Shown: piece by piece, positions 40,206 to 49,222 of the stretch | How positions within the stretch are numbered: the first letter of the stretch is position 1 | Layout: every line of letters begins with the position of its first letter | NCBI GenBank assembly: GCA_963422415.1 | Contig: OY729430.1 | Coordinates: 2,852,001-2,916,000 of the forward strand | Direction of reading: 5' to 3' | Length of the DNA: 64,000 bases | From: Bin34 sp963422415 | GTDB taxonomy: Bacteria; Chloroflexota; Anaerolineae; Caldilineales; Caldilineaceae | Made by a program: the position numbers and the translations under genes | The notes under the pieces: model-generated | Seen by the model: only the letters and a program-made list of their open reading frames with translations | Database searches by the model: none | Told to the model about the DNA's origin: nothing

Positions 40206-41861
40206 CTAGAAATCACGGGCAACGCCGGGTATCCGATCCAAGAGGAACATGGCGCCGGCGGACAGGGCCATGAGGATCGTGCTCAAGGCCAAGGCTTGCC
40301 CCAGATTGACCAGTCCTGGCTGGCCCAAGGACCGGAAAATCATCAAGGGGATGGTGGGATGCTGGGGGCGCGCGACCAGCATGGTGGCCCCGAATTCTCC
40401 CAGACTGGTCAGGAAGGCGAACACCAAGGCCACTGTCAAGGCCGGCGCCAGCAATGGCAGAGCCACGCGCTGCCAAGTCTGCAGGGGGGAGGCCCCCAAC
40501 ACGGCGCTGGCCTCCCCCAGAGAAGGCGAGAGGCCCCTCACGGTAGGAAGGATGATTCGCAGCACAAAAGGCAAGGCAATCAGGGAATGGGCCATGGGGA
40601 CCAGCCACGGCGAGGTGCGCAGCGGGCCCATGGCCAAAATATACCCTAGGCCCAAGGTAACGGTCGAAGTGCCCAAGGGCAGCAGGAAGAGAGGATCCAG
40701 CCACCGGCCCAGCCACCGGGGCGCTCGGCTGACTGCATAGGTCATGCAGAGTCCCAAGGGAACGCTGACTGCGGCCGCAACAAGACCATACTTGAGTGAA
40801 TTGCCCAAGGCGGCCCAAGGCGAGGCCAGAAAGGCCACATCCCGATCCTGGCGGAAGAGACCGACAAAATGTTGCGCCGTCAACAGGGATTCGCCCAACG
40901 TGACACTGCGCAGCGCCAAGGCGATTAAGGGCAGCAGCAATACCAAGACCATGCCCCCAACCACGCTGTTGAGGCACAATGTTGCAGTCCGTGACAAGCC
41001 GCTGGGGCGTGCCGGCTCGGATTCCACTCCCAGAACCCGCGGTCGACTGCTTTTGCTTTGCAGATGTGTGTGCAGATACATGACCAGAAACGTGGCGGTC
41101 ACTTGCAGCAGGGAAAGAATTGTAGCTGTGCGCAGATTGAAGAAACTTGCAGCTTGGCGGTAGATTTCCACTTCCAAGGTTGTAAACTCCAACCCTCCCA
41201 GGATCAGAGCTACGCCGAAGCTGGAAAAGCAGAAAAGGAACACCAACAGAGCGGCGGACAGCAATCCCGGCAGCAACAACGGCAGGTCTATGGTCCACAG
41301 GCGGACCCAGGAGCCCGCCCCCAAGACACGGGCGGCATCCCCCAAACGTCTGTCAAGCAGATCCCAAAAGCCGGCGACAATACGCACCACAACGGAAACA
41401 TTGTAGAAAAGGTGTGCCACGATAACCAAGGGGAAGGAATGCAACAGGTCGAGGGGGGGCTGATCCAAAGACAGTAGGTACATCAAAATCTGATTCAACA
41501 AGCCGTGTGGCCCCACCAAGGCCGTAAAGGCGACGCCCACCACGATGGCGGGCATGACAAAGGGCACGGTCAGCAAGCCCAGCGCCCATCGTTTGCGGAA
41601 GCCGCGGACCTGATGTACCCACCAAGCCAGCGGAACCCCCACGGCGACCGTCACGGCCGTAGACGCCGCAGCCTGCCAGATGGTAAAGCCCAGAATCCGG
41701 CTCCAATAGCCCAAGGTCGGATCCAAGCTTGCTCCGCTCCCCTCCAAGGCGAAGCTGGTCCACACAATGCGAAAGAGGGGTCGAAAATAGAAGACAGCCA
41801 GAAACGCCGCGGGGGCGGCCGCCCACAACAACGCCGCGCGGGCTGACGGCATGCTCGGCAT
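40206..41861 (-). CDS. thiP: Thiamine ABC transporter permease, fused double-domain (ThiP-like)
   Basis: A 551-residue permease with two tandem MetI-type domains, each with about six membrane helices and an EAA-like loop (GDAARVLGAGSWVRLW in the first half, GEASAVLGASPLQTW in the second). Such fused permeases are the ThiP/FbpB type, so one chain supplies both halves of the channel. It lies between the binding protein and ATPase genes in the usual order. Riboswitch context supports thiamine, or a thiamine precursor, as substrate. Confidence 0.85.
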   Translation of the reverse strand: MPSMPSARAALLWAAAPAAFLAVFYFRPLFRIVWTSFALEGSGASLDPTLGYWSRILGFTIWQAAASTAVTVAVGVPLAWWVHQVRGFRKRWALGLLTVPFVMPAIVVGVAFTALVGPHGLLNQILMYLLSLDQPPLDLLHSFPLVIVAHLFYNVSVVVRIVAGFWDLLDRRLGDAARVLGAGSWVRLWTIDLPLLLPGLLSAALLVFLFCFSSFGVALILGGLEFTTLEVEIYRQAASFFNLRTATILSLLQVTATFLVMYLHTHLQSKSSRPRVLGVESEPARPSGLSRTATLCLNSVVGGMVLVLLLPLIALALRSVTLGESLLTAQHFVGLFRQDRDVAFLASPWAALGNSLKYGLVAAAVSVPLGLCMTYAVSRAPRWLGRWLDPLFLLPLGTSTVTLGLGYILAMGPLRTSPWLVPMAHSLIALPFVLRIILPTVRGLSPSLGEASAVLGASPLQTWQRVALPLLAPALTVALVFAFLTSLGEFGATMLVARPQHPTIPLMIFRSLGQPGLVNLGQALALSTILMALSAGAMFLLDRIPGVARDF

Positions 41862-41882
41862 GAAACGCGTCCAAGAAAAATG

Positions 41883-42968
41883 TCAGCGCAGCATAATCTC
41901 GGTCCATTGCTCGATCCAGAGCTCGCGGTTTTGTTCAATGTCCACAGGATCCACATGGACAGGATCGGAGGGAATGTCCGCAAACTGCACAAACAAATCG
42001 GGCAGCGCCGCCGCCGTCAAGGCGGGATAGACAAACATGTTGAGGGGGATGTCCTCTTGGAAGGTGGAGCCGAGCATGAAATCCACGAAGGCCTGCGCCA
42101 ATGCCAGCCGCTCGGTACCCTGGACAATTCCCACAAACTCGATCTGGCGGAAGGTACCTCCCTTGAGGTTGAGGTTGACGCTGGCCGGAATTTCACGGCC
42201 ATCCTCGGCAAACAGCACATCGGCGGGGGGACTTGTGGAGTAACTGACGACCAAGGGGCGGTCTCCCGTTCCACCTGAACCCACAGTGAAGTGGGTGAAA
42301 TACGCTTCGCTCCAGCCGCTGGTGACCAACACGTCATTGAGGCGCAGATCTGTCCAGAAGTCGGGCCAGTCATCTCCAAAATGACCAATGGTAGCCAGTA
42401 GAAAGGACAGCCCTGGCGAGGATGTAGCGGGATTTTGCACTACCAGCAACCCGCGGTAGGCCGGCTGGGCAAGTTCTTCCAGGCTCGTGGGCAGCGGCAG
42501 TCCCTGCTCCTCGAACCATGCCCGATCTGCATTCAGATTAACGAAGCCGAAATCCACAGGCAACAACCTATTGCTGGCATCCAGCCTCAAGTCGTTGGCA
42601 ATGCCTTCCAGCTGGGGTGATGCATACGCCACGAAAAGATCCCCCTCCAAGGCCCTGCTCAGAAAGGAGTTGTCCACTCCAAACATGACGTCGGCAAGAG
42701 GATCCTCTTTGCTCAGCAGCATTTTGTTCAAGGCTGCGCCGGCATCGCCCAGCGCCAGATATTGCACCTCGGCGTGATGGGCAGTCTCAAATTCCGCCAA
42801 GACCTGCTCGGAAATATTGAAAGAGTCGTGGCTGGCCAAGATCAGGACTTCCGGTTCCGCGGGGGGTGACGCCACCATGGCGCCGCCCCCGGAGACACAA
42901 GCGGCCAGTCCCATGGCCAGCAGTACGCCACTCCAAAGACCCACGATACGACTTAAGGCAACATTCAT
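41883..42968 (-). CDS. thiB: Thiamine-binding lipoprotein (ThiB-like)
   Basis: Periplasmic-type binding protein of 361 residues from the ATG at 42968. A hydrophobic stretch ends in the lipobox LAAC (about residues 20-24), so it is a lipoprotein. The mature start EVLILASHDSFNIS and the DVMFGVDN segment are characteristic of ThiB/TbpA thiamine-binding proteins. It is the first gene after the TPP riboswitch terminator. Confidence 0.88.
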   Translation of the reverse strand: MNVALSRIVGLWSGVLLAMGLAACVSGGGAMVASPPAEPEVLILASHDSFNISEQVLAEFETAHHAEVQYLALGDAGAALNKMLLSKEDPLADVMFGVDNSFLSRALEGDLFVAYASPQLEGIANDLRLDASNRLLPVDFGFVNLNADRAWFEEQGLPLPTSLEELAQPAYRGLLVVQNPATSSPGLSFLLATIGHFGDDWPDFWTDLRLNDVLVTSGWSEAYFTHFTVGSGGTGDRPLVVSYSTSPPADVLFAEDGREIPASVNLNLKGGTFRQIEFVGIVQGTERLALAQAFVDFMLGSTFQEDIPLNMFVYPALTAAALPDLFVQFADIPSDPVHVDPVDIEQNRELWIEQWTEIMLR

Positions 42969-42990
42969 GTCGGCATTCGCCCCCAAGATC

Positions 42991-43017
42991 AAATAAAGCC
43001 TACCTGATTGGGTAGGC
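42991..43017 (-). terminator. Terminator of the TPP riboswitch expression platform
   Basis: Minus strand: a 7-bp stem (GCCTACC/GGTAGGC) with a 6-base loop, followed by TTTATTTG, between the riboswitch aptamer and thiB. It would stop transcription when TPP is bound. Confidence 0.7.
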
Positions 43018-43027
43018 CGGGGGAACC

Positions 43028-43120
<93 letters not shown>

Positions 43121-43176
43121 CAAAATCGAGCCATCATAACACACTGGCAGTGGCTCAGACTGGAATACGGCAGCGG

Positions 43177-43509
43177 TCAGGTCTGCGCGTTGCGTGCCGG
43201 GACATCGTGATCTCGACTCTGCGCGCAAGCGGAACAGCGGTCGGGACGGGAAAGCTCCTCCAGGCTATCCTTGCACAAGGCAAAGGTAACCTGAACCCTG
43301 GTCCTGAGGAAGCGCCGCTGCACTGTACCCTCCAGCGCCAGATGCTGGCAGTTGGTTTGCTCTAGCAGTCTTGGCACGGGACAACCGTTGCACAGGGCAC
43401 GTTGCCAAGGCAGTCCCGGATTCGGGCTGGCCTCAAGCAGACGACAACTCTCGTTTTCCCATCCGCGATGAAAATCGTAGTGGTAGTAGGCGCAGTCAAC
43501 GTTCAACAT
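43177..43509 (-). CDS. Small eight-cysteine protein, conserved-hypothetical type
   Basis: A 110-residue protein with Cys at 6, 22, 40, 43, 54, 79, 92 and 95. Two CxxC pairs (residues 40-43 and 92-95) suggest zinc or Fe-S binding. The opening CAYYHYDFHRGWENESCRLL and the NCQHLALEG block resemble small hypothetical proteins I associate with Chloroflexota, from memory and without a search. It lies upstream of the TPP riboswitch on the same strand and 50 bases after the DUF35 gene. Function unknown. Confidence 0.55.
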   Translation of the reverse strand: MLNVDCAYYHYDFHRGWENESCRLLEASPNPGLPWQRALCNGCPVPRLLEQTNCQHLALEGTVQRRFLRTRVQVTFALCKDSLEELSRPDRCSACAQSRDHDVPARNAQT

Positions 43510-43559
43510 GTTCCCATTCTAAGGGACGCGGTCGTCTAGCGCGGCGCAGAATTGCCCCA

Positions 43560-43955
43560 TCAAGGCCAAACCGGTCGAAATTTGTATCCGTAGACCACCT
43601 GTCCCTCGTCCCCTTCCGTGCGCAGTTTGCGGGTCACCATCTCCACCCGCATTCCCATGGTCACATCGTCCGCCTCCACATCGGTCAACTGCGCCGTCAG
43701 CATAGGACCTTCGTCCAACTTGACCAAGGCGATGGTATAGGGGGCGTTATTTTCAAAGCCCGCCGGAGGATGATACAGAGTCGTATGACTGTATACCTCG
43801 CCGGTGCCGGACATCCGATGATGAGGACCGGCCTTCTCTTGGCAATGTGGACAGACATCCCGAGGCGGAAAAATGGGCTTGGCACAAGACGGACAAATCT
43901 CCCCCACGAGGCTGTACCGCTGTCGCCGGGTTCTCCAATTCCTGATAGATTGCAT
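43560..43955 (-). CDS. DUF35 OB-fold/zinc-ribbon protein
   Basis: A 131-residue protein of the Zn-ribbon plus OB-fold family that pairs with SCP2-type thiolases and forms part of acyl-CoA enzyme complexes. The zinc ribbon is CPSC at 21-24 and CPHC at 35-38; the OB domain follows, with the family GEVYSHTTLYHPPAGFE block. The partner thiolase gene lies about 200 bases upstream. No strong ribosome site is seen at the ATG. Confidence 0.88.
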   Translation of the reverse strand: MQSIRNWRTRRQRYSLVGEICPSCAKPIFPPRDVCPHCQEKAGPHHRMSGTGEVYSHTTLYHPPAGFENNAPYTIALVKLDEGPMLTAQLTDVEADDVTMGMRVEMVTRKLRTEGDEGQVVYGYKFRPVWP

Positions 43956-44065
43956 CGATATCGTTCCAAGAGTCCTGCATCAATGAGACAACTGCCCTCT
44001 ACTGTAGAGGACGACTCCTTCCAATTGCTATCGCCGTGCAATCCTGATAGGTTCTGAGAGGTATT

Positions 44066-44089
44066 CGCATGTCCTTGTCTGGACATGCG
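44066..44089. repeat. Perfect hairpin between the thiolase and DUF35 genes
   Basis: A 9-bp stem (CGCATGTCC/GGACATGCG) with a 6-base loop in the 200-base gap between the two genes. No U-run on either side, so it looks like an RNA hairpin or a dimeric regulator site rather than a terminator. Confidence 0.4.
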
Positions 44090-44154
44090 CGGGAAACGGA
44101 AGTGCGGAAGCTAGACAGAGGTCTGGCGTCGTGGACGCGAACTGCCCGATACCA

Positions 44155-45318
44155 TCAACTGGCCAGAATGTGGGAGATCACGGAAGCGCCGCTGCCGCCA
44201 ATGTTTTGAATTAGACCCACGCTGGCATTGGGCACCTGATTGCGCCCTCCCAGACCCTGAAGTTGGTTGACCGCCTCGACCGCCTGATAGATGCCGGTCG
44301 CCCCGATGGGATGGCCACGACTTTTCAGCCCCCCCTGGGTGGAGATGGGCACATCCCCGTCAAGGCTGATCCGGCCCGTCTCGGCCAGCCGCCAGCCAGT
44401 GCCTCGAGCAGCGTATCCCATGGCCTCAAGACTCAAGGCGCTCAAGATGGAAAAAGCGTCATGCAGTTCACAGAAATCCAGGCATTCCCGCTCCATCCCG
44501 GCCTGTTCCAGCGCCTTGCGGGTGCTCATGGCGACAGCCGCCAGGTACATGGGGTCCTTGCGATCATGGACCGCCAAGGTGTCGGTACTGATGGAACTGC
44601 CGAGAATGCGCACAGGGTCGGATCTGTGGCGGCCACCCAAGCTCGGTGCCATGTTCACGGAGGTCAGGACCAACGCCGCAGCCCCGTCACAGACAGGACT
44701 GCTGTCCAGCATGGTGAGAGGTGACGAAATCATGCGGGCGGCGGCATATTCGACCGGAGAAATCTCGTGCTGAAACATGGCAAACGGATTGTGGACACCG
44801 CGTTCATGTGCATTGACGCTGAAGCAGGCCAACCCATCGTCGGGCACATCATATTCGTACATATAGCGCTGCATCAACAAGGCGTTGAGCGCCGTGAAAC
44901 TGACCCCTTGGATGGCCTCGTATTCCGCATCGGCGGCCATGCCCAAGACGGCCGTGACATCCGATCCCATGGCATCCATCATCTTTTCGACGCCAGCCAC
45001 CAGAACCACGTCGTGGATGCCGCTGGCTATGGCCATAAAGCCCATCCGCAGCGCGGCCCCGCCCGAAGCGCACGCGGCCTCGGCCTTGATCGCCTCCAGA
45101 CCTTGCAGGCCACAGAAATCCGCGATCAACGCGGCCAGGTTCTCTTGTTGAGACAATGGACCGCTTGACATGTTGCCTACGTACAGGGCATCGGCACTCT
45201 CAATTTGAGCATCGGCCATGGCGGCGGAGATCGCGTCGTGCGCCAAGTGGCGAATGGACCGTTCCCAATGTTCCCCTACCGGGACCTGCCCTGTGCCTAC
45301 AATGCACACGTCGCGCAT
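44155..45318 (-). CDS. SCP2-type thiolase family protein
   Basis: A 387-residue acetyl-CoA acyltransferase-like protein; reaction probably thiolysis or condensation of a CoA ester, exact substrate unknown. The nucleophile Cys is in AEAACASGGAALRMG and the HDAF and GHPIGATG blocks (catalytic His) are intact. The final Cys of classical thiolases is replaced by QNIGGSG, as in SCP2/lipid-transfer thiolases, which typically need a DUF35 partner. I start at the ATG at 45318 (MRDVCIVGTG) behind AAGGA, discarding a long spurious N-terminal extension. Confidence 0.88.
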   Translation of the reverse strand: MRDVCIVGTGQVPVGEHWERSIRHLAHDAISAAMADAQIESADALYVGNMSSGPLSQQENLAALIADFCGLQGLEAIKAEAACASGGAALRMGFMAIASGIHDVVLVAGVEKMMDAMGSDVTAVLGMAADAEYEAIQGVSFTALNALLMQRYMYEYDVPDDGLACFSVNAHERGVHNPFAMFQHEISPVEYAAARMISSPLTMLDSSPVCDGAAALVLTSVNMAPSLGGRHRSDPVRILGSSISTDTLAVHDRKDPMYLAAVAMSTRKALEQAGMERECLDFCELHDAFSILSALSLEAMGYAARGTGWRLAETGRISLDGDVPISTQGGLKSRGHPIGATGIYQAVEAVNQLQGLGGRNQVPNASVGLIQNIGGSGASVISHILAS

Positions 45319-45460
45319 AACACTCGTTCCTTGGCTTTTCCCGACTTTCAACCCGTCCGTCCATGGAGGCCCGCGCACTGCGGGCAATCCATTATAGTGA
45401 AGAGACCACCTTTTATGCGTCCCATGATTCCACATATCTCCAGACCATAGGCCCGCGTAC

Positions 45461-46450
45461 ATGTCTGCCAACCCTGATGGAGCCTTCCGCGTCGTGGCCA
45501 TTGGCGGTGGAACGGGTCTGCCCGTTCTACTGCGAGGCCTCAAGCGCTTCACCTCTCAGATCACGGCCATCGTCACCGTGGCAGACGATGGCGGCAGCTC
45601 AGGGCGGCTGCAGCGATCCACTGGCATCCTGCCCCCCGGAGACTTTCGCAACAACATTGCAGCCTTGAGCGAGGCGGAAGAGACCTTCCAGCTGCTGCTG
45701 CAATATCGCTTTGGACAGCAGGAGGGTCTGGAAGGCCACGCCTTGGGCAACTTGCTGATTACCGCCATGGCGACCATCTTCGGCAACTTCGAGTCCGGCA
45801 TTGCCAATACCAGTCGGATTCTGGCTATCAAGGGCCAAGTGCTGCCCAGCACGTTGGAATCCGTCACCCTTTGTGCCGAGGCCGTGGGACATGACACCCA
45901 GAATATCCCTTTCTACACGTTGTTGAGAGGCGAGAGCACCATCGGCGTGTCACCCGAACGCATCTTGCGAGTGATGCTGGATCCACCCAACGTGAAAGCG
46001 TTTCCTAAGGCGGTACAGGCCATTCTCCAGGCGGACCTGATAGTGGCCGGTCCCGGCAGTTTCTATACCAGCACGCTGCCCAGCCTGCTGATCCAAGAGA
46101 TCCACCAAGCCATTGGCGCGGCGTCGGCTCCGAAGATCTTCGTGGCCAATATCTTGAATCAAGCCGGAGAAACCAGCGGATTCACCTTGCAGGACTATCT
46201 GCAGGCACTACAGCAACACCAGCTGCAGGACTTTCGTCATGTGCTGGTCAATAACCGGATCCTGTCCGAAGGAAAATGGGGCCACTTGGAATGGATTCAG
46301 GCGGAATCCATGCCACCCGACTTCCCGTTTCACCTGTACACGGCAGATCTCATTGACGACGAGGTGTCTTGGCGGCACGATTCCCAAAAGCTGGCCCACC
46401 TGATCTGGACGATACGGAAGCGGTTGACGTCGACTGCGTCTGCCCCCTGA
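45461..46450 (+). CDS. yvcK: YvcK/CofD-like gluconeogenesis factor
   Basis: A 329-residue protein of the YvcK family, which binds UDP-sugars and is needed for growth on gluconeogenic carbon and for wall synthesis in other bacteria. The Rossmann-type start AIGGGTGLPVLLRGLK, TVADDGGSSGRL and the central PGSFYTSTLP are family hallmarks. It lies upstream of gap on the same strand with a 142-base gap, and diverges from the thiolase gene. Confidence 0.92.
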   Translation: MSANPDGAFRVVAIGGGTGLPVLLRGLKRFTSQITAIVTVADDGGSSGRLQRSTGILPPGDFRNNIAALSEAEETFQLLLQYRFGQQEGLEGHALGNLLITAMATIFGNFESGIANTSRILAIKGQVLPSTLESVTLCAEAVGHDTQNIPFYTLLRGESTIGVSPERILRVMLDPPNVKAFPKAVQAILQADLIVAGPGSFYTSTLPSLLIQEIHQAIGAASAPKIFVANILNQAGETSGFTLQDYLQALQQHQLQDFRHVLVNNRILSEGKWGHLEWIQAESMPPDFPFHLYTADLIDDEVSWRHDSQKLAHLIWTIRKRLTSTASAP

Positions 46451-46592
46451 CTCGGCTTGGCGCACTGGTGGAAAATCCGGGATCCCATGAATTTTCCGAG
46501 TCTTGGTTGCTTTAATCTATAATGCGGGCCGTCCACTTGGATTCGGTCCGTGCACGGGCCCGTGGGGATTATTGGTCTTGTCGGAGGACAAC

Positions 46593-47603
46593 ATGCCAGT
46601 CAACGTTGCCATCAATGGCTTCGGCCGCATAGGCCGCCAAGTTGCCAAGGCCATTCTGGATTACTATCCAGACGACCTGAATTTAGTTGCGGTAAACGAT
46701 CTGGACGATGCCGATACGTTCGCCCACCTCTTCAAATATGATACCAACTATGGAAAGTATGAGGGTGAAGTCGCCGCCGTCAACGGGGATCTCGTGATCG
46801 GAGACCACGTTGTCAAGCTGCTGAAGGAAAGGAATCCAGCCGACTTGCCGTGGAGGAATCTGAACATTGACGTGGTGGTGGAAAGCACCGGCATTTTCAC
46901 GGACCGGGACGGAGCGGCCCTGCATTTGCAGGCGGGCGCCAAGAAAGTGGTGATCAGTGCGCCCGCCAAGGGCGAGGACGTGACGGTCTGCCTCGGCGTA
47001 AACGAGAACATGTACGATCCAGCCCAGCATCATGTACTGAGCAACGCCAGCTGCACCACCAACTGTCTGGCTCCGGCAGCCAAGGTCGTAAACGATAACT
47101 TCGGCATCAAGATGGGACTGATGACCACGGTCCATGCATACACCAGCGACCAGAGCATTCTGGATCAGGTGCATTCGGACTTGCGGCGGGCGCGGGCGGC
47201 GGCCATGAGTATCATTCCGACCTCTACCGGAGCGGCCAAGGCCGTGGCCTTGGTCATCCCGGACCTGCAGGGCAAGTTTGACGGCATGGCCATGCGCGTG
47301 CCGACCTCCACGGTTAGCGTCGTGGACTTTGTAGCAGAGGTGGAAAAGCCCGGGACCACCGAGAAACTGTTGGCGGCGTTCGCGGAAGCCGCGGACGGCT
47401 CGATGAAAGGAATCCTAGCCGTTACCGATGAACCGTTGGTAAGCACGGACTTCAAGGGAGACAGACACAGCAGTACCGTGGATGCCGGATTTACCTCTTT
47501 CTACGGCAATCTGGTCAAGGTAGTCACTTGGTACGACAACGAATGGGCCTACAGTGCCCGAGTCGCCGATTTGACGCACTACCTTGGTCAAAGAGGCCTG
47601 TAA
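46593..47603 (+). CDS. gap: Glyceraldehyde-3-phosphate dehydrogenase
   Basis: NAD(P)-dependent glycolytic dehydrogenase, 336 residues. The Rossmann motif INGFGRIGR is at the start, the catalytic Cys is in SNASCTTNCLAP (about 150) and the substrate stretch SIIPTSTGAAKA is intact. The ATG has TCGGAGG upstream; a longer frame to 46503 is rejected. A TATAAT lies at 46518-46523 but without a good -35. Followed by pgk and tpiA. Confidence 0.97.
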   Translation: MPVNVAINGFGRIGRQVAKAILDYYPDDLNLVAVNDLDDADTFAHLFKYDTNYGKYEGEVAAVNGDLVIGDHVVKLLKERNPADLPWRNLNIDVVVESTGIFTDRDGAALHLQAGAKKVVISAPAKGEDVTVCLGVNENMYDPAQHHVLSNASCTTNCLAPAAKVVNDNFGIKMGLMTTVHAYTSDQSILDQVHSDLRRARAAAMSIIPTSTGAAKAVALVIPDLQGKFDGMAMRVPTSTVSVVDFVAEVEKPGTTEKLLAAFAEAADGSMKGILAVTDEPLVSTDFKGDRHSSTVDAGFTSFYGNLVKVVTWYDNEWAYSARVADLTHYLGQRGL

Positions 47604-47672
47604 TTCCCTTCTGTACCTGAGGTAAGACTTCGGCCATTTTACCCTCGCTCCGCGGCAGGGAAAGCGAGGCCC

Positions 47673-48857
47673 ATGGTGCAATGCAAGTCTGTCAGGGAGA
47701 TCGCATGGGCGGGGCAACGAGCCTTGGTACGCGTGGATTTCAACGTGCCACAGGATGCTGCGGGCCGCATCACCGACGAAACCCGGCTGCAGGCTGCCCT
47801 GCCGACCTTGCAATTTTTGTTGTCGGAAGGGGCTTCGCTGACAATTCTGAGTCATCTGGGACGTCCCAGACCCGACGATCAGGCTCGCTTGACCCTGCGG
47901 CCGGTAGCCGAACGGCTAGGCCAACTACTGGCTCAAGCAGTGCATCTGGTCACTGACCTTGATATTGCGCAGGCCCCTGTCCACCCCATGGATCAAGCGG
48001 TGGTGATGCTGGAAAACACTCGGTTCCACGCCGGCGAGACCCAGAATGATCCGGAGTTGGCACAGTGGTTCAGCCAATGGGGGGACGTATATGTCAACGA
48101 CGCCTTCGGCAGTATGCACAGGGCTCATGCCAGCACGGTCGGAGTGACACGGTTTCTGCCTGCCGTAGCCGGCCTGCTGGTGGCCCGGGAAATCCAATTT
48201 TTGAGTCCCCTGGCTTCCGCGCCCGAGAGGCCCGTGGTGATCTTGATGGGTGGCGCCAAAATCAGCGACAAGATTGCGGTCATCCACAATTTGCTGGATT
48301 TGGCGGATGTCTTTCTGCTAGGAGGGGGCATGGCCAACACTTTTCTGTCGGCCCAGGGATACAACATGGAGGCCAGCCTGGTCGAACGAGATGTCTTGCA
48401 TCGGGCCTGCGACATTCTAGAGGCAGGGAGGGAGAAGATTCACCTACCTTCCGATGTGCAAGTGGGAGCCGCCCCCGAAGCAGAGACGGCACACCAGACG
48501 GTAGGCGTGGACGAAATCCCCTCGGACTGGCTGGCGCTGGACATCGGCGAGGCCACTATCGCCCACTATGCCAACCGTTTGGCCGGGGCGGCCACGGTGT
48601 TCTGGAATGGTCCCATGGGACTTTCCGAAGTGTCGCCCTTTGACAAGGGAACGAAGCTGATGGCTCAGTGTCTTTCGGAATTGAAAGGCGCAACCACCAT
48701 TGTGGGCGGAGGTGACAGCGCCGCGGCCGTCCACCGGGCCGGTTTGGTCCATACCTTCAGTCATGTATCCACAGGGGGCGGCGCCGCGCTGGCGTTTGTA
48801 GGGGGCAGGGACTTGCCGGGCTTGCAGGCACTCAATTCGATCTGCAATCGGTCATGA
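47673..48857 (+). CDS. pgk: Phosphoglycerate kinase
   Basis: Transfers phosphate between 1,3-bisphosphoglycerate and ADP. The 394 residues include RVDFNVP and the Arg-rich HLGRPRP N-terminal sites, the hinge, and the C-terminal nucleotide site with GGGDSAAAV. It starts 69 bases after gap. Its stop overlaps the ATG of the next gene (ATGA), so translation is coupled. Confidence 0.97.
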   Translation: MVQCKSVREIAWAGQRALVRVDFNVPQDAAGRITDETRLQAALPTLQFLLSEGASLTILSHLGRPRPDDQARLTLRPVAERLGQLLAQAVHLVTDLDIAQAPVHPMDQAVVMLENTRFHAGETQNDPELAQWFSQWGDVYVNDAFGSMHRAHASTVGVTRFLPAVAGLLVAREIQFLSPLASAPERPVVILMGGAKISDKIAVIHNLLDLADVFLLGGGMANTFLSAQGYNMEASLVERDVLHRACDILEAGREKIHLPSDVQVGAAPEAETAHQTVGVDEIPSDWLALDIGEATIAHYANRLAGAATVFWNGPMGLSEVSPFDKGTKLMAQCLSELKGATTIVGGGDSAAAVHRAGLVHTFSHVSTGGGAALAFVGGRDLPGLQALNSICNRS

Positions 48858-49219
48858 ACCTGCTAGATACCATCAAAAGCCTTTTTCAGCCGCGGGCCCG
48901 CGCGGACCGACGATACCTGACTGTGTACCTGCTCAACTTCCGGTGCACCGAGCCCATTTCCGCACAGATCGATCTCTACAACGATCTCAGCCCCGATGAA
49001 ACGGGACGGAAGGGCGCATCCTTCTACGTACGCAAGATCCTGTCCACATCGGGTGTCCAGCGTTGCTACGACACCAATGAAGTGCAGATCTGGTTGGACA
49101 GCCGACGGCGCGTGGTGGAACATGAAGTGACCGGTGGCAAGTGGCTGGATGCCGCGGCCTTCGAAGAGGAAATGGTCCGATTTCAGAAGAGAGTGGCCGA
49201 TTCCACAGGAGGAGATTGA
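48854..49219 (+). CDS. Unknown 121-residue protein between pgk and tpiA
   Basis: Not recognised as a known family. It is soluble, highly charged and has no membrane segment; the sequence contains TVYLLNFRCTEPISAQID and a compact alpha/beta-looking core, ending in a basic helix. Its ATG overlaps the pgk stop by 4 bases and tpiA starts 3 bases after its stop, so it is translated with the glycolytic genes. A conserved role near glycolysis is likely but unknown. Confidence 0.75.
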   Translation: MNLLDTIKSLFQPRARADRRYLTVYLLNFRCTEPISAQIDLYNDLSPDETGRKGASFYVRKILSTSGVQRCYDTNEVQIWLDSRRRVVEHEVTGGKWLDAAAFEEEMVRFQKRVADSTGGD

Positions 49220-49222
49220 ACA

